A stretch of DNA of 64,000 nt from Deltaproteobacteria bacterium (lineage in GTDB: Bacteria > Desulfobacterota > Desulfarculia > Adiutricales > Adiutricaceae). A program made the translations under genes and the position numbers. Location of the stretch: contig JAISRZ010000069.1 of NCBI GenBank assembly GCA_031273455.1, positions 34,579 to 98,578 of the forward strand, written 5' to 3'. Below are positions 21,701 through 29,596 of this stretch, piece after piece. Under the pieces are notes generated by a model that saw nothing but the letters and a program-made list of their open reading frames with translations, ran no database searches and was not told where the DNA came from. How positions within the stretch are numbered: position 1 is the stretch's first letter; every line of letters starts with the position of its first letter.

Positions 21701-22355
21701 CCAAGAACCCGCCCCCAAGGCCCCCAAGGCCCCCAACGGATCGGAGGAGCTCCCGCGAATCCCTGGGGTGAAGGCCGCGGCCGGGTTAGCTCGGCTCGGG
21801 GGAAACCGTCGCCTCTACCTAAAACTCTTGGGAATGTTCCGCCAGGATCTAACGACCGGTTTTATTTATCTGGAGAACCCGCCCACGGAAACCACCTTAG
21901 CCGACTTTACGACCAAGGTTCACGCTTTTAAAAGCGGTTTGGCTAACATCGGGGCCGAGGAGCTCTCTAAATCCGCCGCCCTTTTGGAAAGCGCGGGCCG
22001 GAAGGCCGATTGGCCGACCATTAACGAGCGACTCCCTGGGTTTCGCGAGGAAATAGCCTTACTTTCCGCGCGGATTGGGGCCTTTTTGGGTCGGACCGAG
22101 GAGGCCAAGGCTAAAACCCCAAAAGCCCAAATGGAGCCGGAAATTGGGCGGGCTTTGGAGCGGTTAAAGGAAACTTTAAAAGCCCAGGATTTAACGGCCA
22201 TTGAGGTCGCCTTAACCCAGCTACAAGCTTTACCGCTTAACGTTAAGACTAGAGAAGTTGTGTCCACGATCGAGGAGCGGATCTTAACGGCGGACTATCA
22301 AATAGCCTTAAATGACGTCATCTCCTTACAAAATAAAGGAAATTATTATGAATGA
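18753..22355 (+). CDS. BvgS/EvgS-like hybrid histidine kinase (two SBP_bac_3 domains, HisKA, HATPase_c, REC, Hpt)
   Basis: Signal peptide; two periplasmic SBP_bac_3-like modules; [38 protein letters not shown]; Hpt KVHAFKSGLANIGAEEL. Confidence 0.94.
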   Translation: MEINMFKLFMALIFALTPLILFPKLSIGAEETFAYQSYRDIPGVTKEEIEAIERIIKQKPRFILGAEPSVELFRQIDGSLGGYNVLLCNWLSSLFGAKFTPVIYDWDLLTAGLDRQDIDFTGDLTPTPERVARYFMTSPMLERPIKYMRLPDSLSLAEIAKSRPPRYGFLAKTSTFDQVSASLEKSYAVIMVDNHKEAYQKLLNGDIDAFVDEAPYEAAFDSFGDIVTEDMLPMVFGPVSLATANPEFEPIIKVVQKALDNGGVEYLTILLKRGQAEYRSHKFFSWLTPEERQYVFEHSASGQNKPIPVGLEYDNYPIAFYNDREKAWQGCAWDVLEEIRAISGLNFANAFPEPVIFPEMVRKLESGEIAVISELIKTTEREGRFIWPDKPFTTDNYALVSLIDFPNIELSDVRRYTIGLSEGTAYTELFWTLFPRHTRTKEYIDVLLPLYALERGEVDLVMSTQNQLLSMTNFLEKPYFKINVFLNRTYESYFGINKSETILRSIISKGMKLINVNNIAEQWKRRVFDYNSAVARERTPFLVAGIFLFLCVIVLLLIMYFKGKSTEKYLESLVETRTRELKRQTEVANLAAKAKTEFLARTSHEIRTPMNAILGLSELAQREYGQPKALEYIIGIKNAGKILLSIINDILDFSKIESGGLLIHPESYQTASLLNDALAVIRVRMTETALNLFLTISPNIPANLIGDSVRIKQILLNLLSNAVKYTNQGFIKFTAKGEPIDPKAIRLTFVVEDSGVGVKPEDLAKLFVEFTRVDDSNSSRIEGTGLGLVIARSLCRAMGGDITVESQYGRGSTFTATLIQNVDDWAPMGDLSTITETRAETQIVTFTAPEAELLIVDDFPSNLLVAEGLLVPYGARVLTCLNGREAVELVQRRPFDLVLMDHMMPEMDGVAATLAIRAMSEERCQTMPIIALTANAVSGMKELFLENGFNDFISKPIDTVKLDEVLKRWIPASKRRKIARPEPQEPAPKAPKAPNGSEELPRIPGVKAAAGLARLGGNRRLYLKLLGMFRQDLTTGFIYLENPPTETTLADFTTKVHAFKSGLANIGAEELSKSAALLESAGRKADWPTINERLPGFREEIALLSARIGAFLGRTEEAKAKTPKAQMEPEIGRALERLKETLKAQDLTAIEVALTQLQALPLNVKTREVVSTIEERILTADYQIALNDVISLQNKGNYYE

Positions 22356-25239
22356 CGTGGTTTCAGGCGATTTTTCTGATCAGCTTTCCCCCACTTCATC
22401 GGTCAAAACCAAGTTCAGGGTGTTTTCTTGCGTTTTACTCCTGGGCGTTTTTGTGTTCGGCTTGGGGGCGTTTTTTGTCTCCGTGCGGAAACTGGGCTAT
22501 GTGTCCTTACAGGATAATCTCTCGCTCGTCGCGGAAACCATGCGCCTTAAGTTAGCCACCGAGGTTAACAGTGAGCTGGCCTTGGTCAGCAAAATGGCTG
22601 ACTCGCCTTTAATCCTGAGGTATTTTCTGGATCCAGCCAATCCAGAGTTAAAACAAATCGCCGATGAGGAATTCGCGGTCTATAGGAGAATTTTTAAAAA
22701 TAAATCCGTATTTTGGATTAATGATATTGATAAATTGTTTTATTCTAATGAACAATCGCCATATCATGTTGACCCATCATTACCGGAAAATTATTGGTAC
22801 GAAATGACTCTTTACGAGACTGAGCTTTACAACTTCAATATCAACTATAATCCTGATCTTCACGAAACCAATCTTTGGGTCAACGCCCCAGTTTTTTTAT
22901 GGTCAGCCGATGGGACTAAAACGCCGGTGGGCATGCTGGGGACAGGTATTAACCTAACCACTTTTCTCGAATCCATCTTAACCATCGACTCCAACATCTC
23001 GTTGTATATGTTCAACCGTTTTGGGGAAATCACCGCCACTAAGGACACGTCTTTAGTGTTCGACAAAGTTTTACTCTCGAAGCGTCTGGGGATAGCTGGC
23101 GACAAAATCATCGCTGTGGCCAAAGAGCTTAATGACTCTAAAATGCGCATATTTATTTACGAAGACGTTATGTACGGAGTCTGCGACGTTCCCCAGATGG
23201 GCTGGTTTCTGGTTGACAGTATTCCCATCACTTTTTCCACTTTGTTCGATCCGTTTTTGACGGGGGTGTTTTTCTCCATCCTGGCCTTGATCACGCTCAT
23301 TGTCATCGCTTTTAACGTCTTTGTTTCCCATATGTCCAATACCCTGGAAAACCAGAACCGACGACTAATTCTTCTCCATCAGCAAGCTATGGCCGCCTCT
23401 AAAGCCAAAAGCGATTTTTTGGCTCGCACCAGCCATGAGATCCGCACCCCCATGAACGCTATAATTGGCCTTAGCGAAATCGCTTTGCGCGAACATGGGA
23501 CCGATAAAATCTTAGAGTATATCAATGGCATCAAGGTCGCTGGGGTTAATCTTCTGGCCATCATTAACGATATTCTTGATTTTTCCAAAATCGAGTCCGG
23601 TAATCTCCCTTTACACGTTAGCCCGTACGAAACAGCCTCTTTTTTAAATGATTTATTGTCTATCATTCGCGTTAGGCTGACAGAAACGCCTTTAGAGCTT
23701 ATTCTGGACATTTCCCCCCAGATCCCTTGCGCCCTAATTGGCGACTCCGGGCGGGTTCGACAAATTCTCCTCAATCTTCTAAGCAACGCCGTTAAATACA
23801 CCCATAAAGGGTTCATTAAGTTTAGGGCCACTGGCGAGCCTTTAACCAACGAGGCCATTCGCCTAACCTTCGCCGTGGAGGATAGCGGCGTGGGCATTAG
23901 ACAAGAGGATTTGCCCAAGCTCTTCGGGGAGTTTATCCGGATCGATGAGAAGCGGAATATCAACATTGAGGGCGCTGGTCTAGGTTTGGTCATCGCCCGC
24001 AACTTGTGCCGGTCCATGGAGGGCGATATCACGGTCCAAAGCCAATACGGTCAGGGCTCGCTCTTTACGGCCACCTTGACCCAAGGCGTCAGCGACTGGA
24101 CGCCCCTGGGGGATTTACCGGCCATCTCGGAGATGAATGAGGACATCCAGACCGTCACCTTCACCGCCCCCGAGGCGAACATCTTAATCGTCGATGACTT
24201 TCCCAGTAACCTTTTAGTGGCTGAGGGTTTGCTGTCTCCTTACTTAGCCCGGGTCCACACCCGCCTTAACGGTCGAGAGGCGGTGGAGTTGGTCAAAAGT
24301 CGCCCCTTTGATCTCGTCTTAATGGACCATATGATGCCGGAAATGGATGGCGTGGAGGCCACTTTAGCCATTAGAGCCTTAAGCGAGGAACGCTGTCGGA
24401 CCATGCCCATTATCGCCTTAACGGCCAACGCCGTCTCCGGCATGCGGGAACTATTCCTTACGAACGGCTTTAACGACTTTATTTCTAAACCCATTGAGAC
24501 GAGCAAGTTGGACGCGGTCTTAAAAACCTGGATTCCCGCGGGCCTACGGCGTGACCTGGGTGAGCCGGGCCAAGCGGAGCCCCAAGCCCTTATTCCCCCG
24601 GAAACGGATCCCCCAGAAACGATTCCCCCGGAAACGGTTACTAATGACGCCCCGCCGCCCCAAATCCCGGGCCTTAACGCCGCCGCCGGACTGGCCCGGC
24701 TCGGTGGGAACCTTCGTCTTTACCGAAAATTGCTCCAAGCCTTCCAAAAGGACCTGGAAACCGGTTTAGGGCCGCTAGAGAACGCTCCCCTTGAGGCGAC
24801 TTTAAGCGACTTCACCACTAAGGTTCACGCCTTTAAAAGCGGCCTCGCCAACATCGGGGCCGACGAGCTAGCGAAGACCGCCGCTCTTTTGGAAAACGCG
24901 GGCCGGAAAATAGACTTCCCCACCATTAACGACCTTCTCCCCCGCTTTCGGGAGGAGTTGGCCTTACTGTCAACGCGGATTGGCGAGGTTATGGGCGAAG
25001 TCAGCTTCAAAAGAGACCAAAAGGTGGAGCCAGATATCGGGCGAGCCGTGGAACGGTTACGGGCGACCTTGGAGGCCAGGAATCTAGAGGAGTTGGATTC
25101 CGCCATGGCCAACTTAAGCTCTCTCCCTCTAAACGCGAAAAGACGGGATTTGGTGGCGGAAGTGGCCGACGCTATTTTGCTGGCGGACTTTAAGAAAGCT
25201 TTGGCCACTCTGATGGCCTTTCCGAAAAACGATAATTAA
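22348..25239 (+). CDS. Hybrid histidine kinase (dCache-like sensor, HisKA, HATPase_c, REC, Hpt)
   Basis: ORF track starts at 22312, but AAAGGA (22335-22340) followed by ATG at 22348 is a better start (MNDVVSGDF...). [38 protein letters not shown]; Hpt KVHAFKSGLANIGADEL. Confidence 0.93.
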   Translation: MNDVVSGDFSDQLSPTSSVKTKFRVFSCVLLLGVFVFGLGAFFVSVRKLGYVSLQDNLSLVAETMRLKLATEVNSELALVSKMADSPLILRYFLDPANPELKQIADEEFAVYRRIFKNKSVFWINDIDKLFYSNEQSPYHVDPSLPENYWYEMTLYETELYNFNINYNPDLHETNLWVNAPVFLWSADGTKTPVGMLGTGINLTTFLESILTIDSNISLYMFNRFGEITATKDTSLVFDKVLLSKRLGIAGDKIIAVAKELNDSKMRIFIYEDVMYGVCDVPQMGWFLVDSIPITFSTLFDPFLTGVFFSILALITLIVIAFNVFVSHMSNTLENQNRRLILLHQQAMAASKAKSDFLARTSHEIRTPMNAIIGLSEIALREHGTDKILEYINGIKVAGVNLLAIINDILDFSKIESGNLPLHVSPYETASFLNDLLSIIRVRLTETPLELILDISPQIPCALIGDSGRVRQILLNLLSNAVKYTHKGFIKFRATGEPLTNEAIRLTFAVEDSGVGIRQEDLPKLFGEFIRIDEKRNINIEGAGLGLVIARNLCRSMEGDITVQSQYGQGSLFTATLTQGVSDWTPLGDLPAISEMNEDIQTVTFTAPEANILIVDDFPSNLLVAEGLLSPYLARVHTRLNGREAVELVKSRPFDLVLMDHMMPEMDGVEATLAIRALSEERCRTMPIIALTANAVSGMRELFLTNGFNDFISKPIETSKLDAVLKTWIPAGLRRDLGEPGQAEPQALIPPETDPPETIPPETVTNDAPPPQIPGLNAAAGLARLGGNLRLYRKLLQAFQKDLETGLGPLENAPLEATLSDFTTKVHAFKSGLANIGADELAKTAALLENAGRKIDFPTINDLLPRFREELALLSTRIGEVMGEVSFKRDQKVEPDIGRAVERLRATLEARNLEELDSAMANLSSLPLNAKRRDLVAEVADAILLADFKKALATLMAFPKNDN

Positions 25240-25683
25240 GAATTTTTTATCTAAAATATACCTATATTAACTAACGAATATCTAACCTAAACTCCAAAAA
25301 AAATAGCGAAGACAATGGATCTTTTTTTGGAAATATTTCTAGCGTAACCAAAGAAAGCCTTTACTATATATAGGATACAGGCTGGAAAAAATTTTTTTGA
25401 TCCCCTAATGGCGCCCATCCTTTTACGCGCTATTATTAGCGTATACAAGGCGTTGAGCGACATGGCGAACCAGTCAAGATTATTGGTAGACATTCCCTCT
25501 GACAAAGTGGTTCACAGCAAATCGGCTGGCGTGAAAGGTGAAAAGCGCGTCTATAAGCGCGCCAGATATTTTCGAAACACAAACGGAGACCCCAGAAATG
25601 AGGCCAAAGTTGGAGCGAAAATTGGGTTCCAGACCCTTAATAAGCGTTAACCGCGAGACTAAGCGCTAGAGGAGTGACCTGTT

Positions 25684-28407
25684 TTGTTAAAAAAGCTTCA
25701 TAATATTACGCTAGTTTTGCGGTTTATACTGTTATCTCTCGTTATTATAGTGGCTTTCACGGTAATTTCCTTCTTAGCGGTCGCCACGATCATTAAATGC
25801 CACCACGCCTGTTCCATTCTGTTGGACAGCACTATAAAAACCCACAACCTCACGGAAAGAGCGCGAGCTGATTTCTATCGCGCCGCGCATATCGCCGATA
25901 GCGTGATCCTAAATTCGCTCATAGGCGACCATGGCGAGGCGGAATCGCTTTTTAAAGAATTCAATGTTTCCACCGAGGCGCTGGGCCGGGATTTTGACGA
26001 AATTATCGCCCTAATTGAAAAAGACCCATTTGTCGACAAATCCATCGCCAAAGAATTGCTTGACAAGATGAGCGCCGCCAAAAAACAGATGATTAGCCAA
26101 TATTTTCCCGAAATCGCCCAGATTTATTTCGAGATAAAGGTCGACCGCGACGCTGACGTTTCCAGCGCGGCTAAAGTCGCTAGAACCCGGCTTTCGGAGA
26201 TCGCGGAAACCGTCCTGACCGTCGCCTCAGGCATAGAAACAGCCGGAGCCGAGGCTTACGCGAATTACGTTGACTATCTCTTGGCCCAGATCCGCCAACT
26301 TAGAAATTTTATTATCGCCTCAATTATAGCCTCCTTTATTTTACTTCTGCCGCTTCTCATTCTTATCAAAAAACCCATCAAAGACGCGCAACTTATCCTC
26401 CAAAAAGTCAAAGAAGGACAATTCATTGACCTCCGCTCACCCTATAAAAACGAGATCGCCATTTTGCTCAACGATGTCGCCGAGATCATAGATCGCTACA
26501 AAGAGGCTCTGGACGAAAAAGAAACCATGCGCCTGGAGGCGGTTAAAGCTAACGAGTCGAAATCCCGTTTTTTGGCGACTATGTCTCACGAGATTCGCAC
26601 CCCGATGAACGCCGTAATCGGTATAACCGAGATGGAGCTTATCCGCGAAAACGTCCCGAAGAGCCTGGCCGACTCATTGGGCAAGATACGGGCCAGCGGT
26701 CATGTTTTACTGGGCATAATCAACGATTTGCTCGATCTTTCCAAAATAGAGACCGGTAAGCTCGAGCTAATCCCGGGCGAGTACGATTTGCCCAGCCTCA
26801 TTAACGACACCGCCCAGCTTAACATTATCCGCATTGGCTCAAAGCCGCTTGAGTTCGCCCTGGAAGTGGATCCTTCCGTGCCCGCGTCGCTCATCGGCGA
26901 CTCCCTTCGCATAAAGCAGATTCTAAATAACATTCTTTCCAACGCTTTCAAGTACACTGAACGTGGCCAAGTGACCATGGCGGTCGCCTTTACCCCTAAC
27001 GAGTCGGGCGATAATGGCCTTCTAACTTTCCGGGTGACCGACACGGGCCAAGGCATGAGCCAAGAGGACGTGGCCCGCTTATTTGAGGAGTATTCGCGTT
27101 TTAACCAGGGCCTAAACCGCGACACCGAAGGAACCGGGCTGGGCATGGCCATAACTCAAAAACTGACTTCCATGATGAAAGGCTCCATCGCGGTCAAAAG
27201 CCAGCCCGGTCGCGGCAGCGAGTTTACCGTCTCGCTACCGCAGCTGACCGTTCGCGACTCAAATGTTATAGGTCAGGAACTGGCCGAGCGACTTAGTAAG
27301 TTTACATATTTAGACAATAATTTTGATAAAAACCTCCTCTTTAAAAGAAATTATATGCCATACGGCTCCGTGCTCGTGGTGGACGACCTGGAAAGCAACC
27401 TATTCGTGGCCCAAGGGCTGATGGCGCCCTATGGTTTAAAAATTGAGGCGGTCACTAACGGGCGCTCCGCCTTGGATAGGGTCCGGGCTGGCGAAGTGTA
27501 CGATGTCATATTTCTTGACCATATGATGCCCGAAATGGACGGCCTAGAAACCATTGGCCGGATTCGAGAGCTGGGGTACACCGCGCCGATTATCGCCCTG
27601 ACCGCTAACGCCATCTCGGGCAACGACAAAATGTTTCGCGAGCATGGCTTCGATGGCTTTATCTCCAAGCCCATTGATCTGCGCCTTTTAGACGCCACGC
27701 TAAACGCTTACGTGGCCCATCGGCGTCCTCATGAGGCTAAGCTCCCTGAAAGCCCCGGAACGACCGAGTTGGCTAGCGAGGCCCTCGCCCCGGATTCCAC
27801 CCCCTTACCCGAGATCGAGGGCCTGGACGTCGCCGTTGGCCTGGCCCGGATTGGTGGGTCCCGGAGCCGATACCTGGATTTGCTGGAAGTCTTCCTCCGC
27901 GACGCGAATGGCGACTTAGCCATTTTGGCGACCGTTCCAGACGATCCTTCGCTGACCTTTTTCACCACGCGGGTCCACGCGTTAAAAAGCGCCCTGGCCA
28001 ACATTGGCGCGGAGGCCCTTTCGGAAAGCTCGGCCTTATTGGAGAAAGCCGGTCGCGAAAGCGACTTTTTGACGCTCAAAGGAAAACTCCCGCCGTTCCA
28101 CGCGGAGCTGACGGCGCTTTTAGGCCGGATTTCTGAAAACGTGGCCCAGTTCCGGGCCGGGGGTTCCGAGCCTCCTTTCGAGCCAGGCGTCGCCGATTCT
28201 TTAACGCGTTTGCTGGAGGCCCTAAAGGAGAAGGACACGGAAGCGATAGACGATAACCTAGCCCAACTGCGAGCCTGGCCTCTGGCCCCCAAAGACAGCC
28301 AAGTCGTCTCGGAAATCGCGGACTCTATTTTGGTCGCCGATTTTCAGCGGGCCATGGACAGTCTTCTCGCCTGGCGTAGTTCTTTTAATGGGAAAAACGC
28401 TCAATAA
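25684..28407 (+). CDS. Hybrid histidine kinase (four-helix-bundle MCP-like sensor, HisKA, HATPase_c, REC, Hpt)
   Basis: Two TM segments flanking a helical periplasmic domain; [43 protein letters not shown]; Hpt RVHALKSALANIGAEAL. TTG start. Confidence 0.93.
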   Translation: MLKKLHNITLVLRFILLSLVIIVAFTVISFLAVATIIKCHHACSILLDSTIKTHNLTERARADFYRAAHIADSVILNSLIGDHGEAESLFKEFNVSTEALGRDFDEIIALIEKDPFVDKSIAKELLDKMSAAKKQMISQYFPEIAQIYFEIKVDRDADVSSAAKVARTRLSEIAETVLTVASGIETAGAEAYANYVDYLLAQIRQLRNFIIASIIASFILLLPLLILIKKPIKDAQLILQKVKEGQFIDLRSPYKNEIAILLNDVAEIIDRYKEALDEKETMRLEAVKANESKSRFLATMSHEIRTPMNAVIGITEMELIRENVPKSLADSLGKIRASGHVLLGIINDLLDLSKIETGKLELIPGEYDLPSLINDTAQLNIIRIGSKPLEFALEVDPSVPASLIGDSLRIKQILNNILSNAFKYTERGQVTMAVAFTPNESGDNGLLTFRVTDTGQGMSQEDVARLFEEYSRFNQGLNRDTEGTGLGMAITQKLTSMMKGSIAVKSQPGRGSEFTVSLPQLTVRDSNVIGQELAERLSKFTYLDNNFDKNLLFKRNYMPYGSVLVVDDLESNLFVAQGLMAPYGLKIEAVTNGRSALDRVRAGEVYDVIFLDHMMPEMDGLETIGRIRELGYTAPIIALTANAISGNDKMFREHGFDGFISKPIDLRLLDATLNAYVAHRRPHEAKLPESPGTTELASEALAPDSTPLPEIEGLDVAVGLARIGGSRSRYLDLLEVFLRDANGDLAILATVPDDPSLTFFTTRVHALKSALANIGAEALSESSALLEKAGRESDFLTLKGKLPPFHAELTALLGRISENVAQFRAGGSEPPFEPGVADSLTRLLEALKEKDTEAIDDNLAQLRAWPLAPKDSQVVSEIADSILVADFQRAMDSLLAWRSSFNGKNAQ

Positions 28408-29032
28408 TTAAACTATTATAACTATTCAGGTGGCTAGACCGGGAGATTCACTGGCCAAACTCCAGTTCAGACTGTCTTGACTAAAATGAATGGCGATAAC
28501 CCCGTCAATCACTTTCGGGGGCTTGGGATCTAACGCCATCTGAGGCTATCGGCCAAAGCCTTTGGTCTTAATGATTTTTTTGGGCGAGATATAGAGACCT
28601 TTCGCCCCAAAGACCTGGCCCGCTTGACACCGCCCCTTAGCCCGGACCAGCCCTGAGGCCTAAAATTTAGGCCCTTGAACCACCTTCCGTCAATAACGCT
28701 TCAAAAATCGCTATTAAAAGACAAAAACAAAAAAACAGCTTATAACAAAAAAATTAACGCTTTATTATTGAAAATAGTCTTAGGAAGGCGACTGGAAAGG
28801 AGTTTAAATAGACTAAGGTAGATAGGTAGCGCGGTGGCTAAGGCGAGCTTAAAGAAACCTTCAGAAGGGTTTAGGACCTTCAGGAGCTTAAAGAAGGGGC
28901 CAGAGGATAGGGCGGCGATAACCCGTAAAAACGGCTCTTTAGCCCGCGAAACCCTGGGTAAGGGATTTAACAGCCTCCCAGCCCGAGAAAAGGCCAGGGC
29001 CCCGGGTTTTCCCGCGTTTTTCCGGCTATTAA

Positions 29033-29596
29033 TCAGACATTTTCCCGGCGCCGCCGGATCTCTTCCCGCTGTTTAGTGAAGATCCACTGGACTATCTCGT
29101 TCTGGTCGCTCCAGAGGATGTCCGTGAACTCAAACCCATACATGTGGGGCTCGCCCGAGGTGTTCTCATCCTGGCCCAATATCCGGACGATCCGACCGAG
29201 GATGTCCATCATCCGGCCATCCGAGTAGGGTAGGCACAGCCCGATCTCCAGGTAAGTCCCAATGGGGTAGTCGATGTAATGGCCAAAGGCTAAGCCAAAC
29301 TCCGAGATGTCCTGGACCATGGCCTGGTTAAGATAGTTCTTGCGGGCGCTGGTCTCGGCCATGATGCTTAAGATCAAGGAGAGCTTCCGGTCTATCCTGG
29401 CCAGGAGGATCTGGGACTCGCTTTTGAGGTTAGGCACCGGCTCAGCGTCGACCGCCGCCAGCTTTTTGACGGTGGAGTCTTGGCCCCGGATATAATCCCC
29501 GGGCTTATCCAAGACATTAAAAAGCATCTGGGTCGGCATAACCGCCCGTAAGCCTTTCCTCTTCTCATCACTGGACGACATAGCGCTGGTCCTCAA
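29033..29596 (-). CDS. PilZ domain protein (long-insert variant)
   Basis: RKGLR (RxxxR) and DISEFGL (DxSxxG) separated by about 80 aa including helix LARIDRKLSLILSIMAE. Confidence 0.75.
   Translation of the reverse strand: MRTSAMSSSDEKRKGLRAVMPTQMLFNVLDKPGDYIRGQDSTVKKLAAVDAEPVPNLKSESQILLARIDRKLSLILSIMAETSARKNYLNQAMVQDISEFGLAFGHYIDYPIGTYLEIGLCLPYSDGRMMDILGRIVRILGQDENTSGEPHMYGFEFTDILWSDQNEIVQWIFTKQREEIRRRRENV

Noticed and set aside
25408-25650. 80-aa ORF upstream of the 25684 kinase
   Set aside because: No domain and no convincing start signal; possible but unsupported.
16562-28292. Many minus-strand ORFs inside the hybrid kinases (e.g. 23379..24032, 27729..28292)
   Set aside because: Same pattern recurs antisense to each paralogous kinase (Ser/Met-rich), as expected from shadow coding of conserved domains rather than real genes.
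28834-29076. 80-aa basic ORF (+) overlapping the PilZ gene end
   Set aside because: Composition-driven, no homology recognised, overlaps a supported gene.
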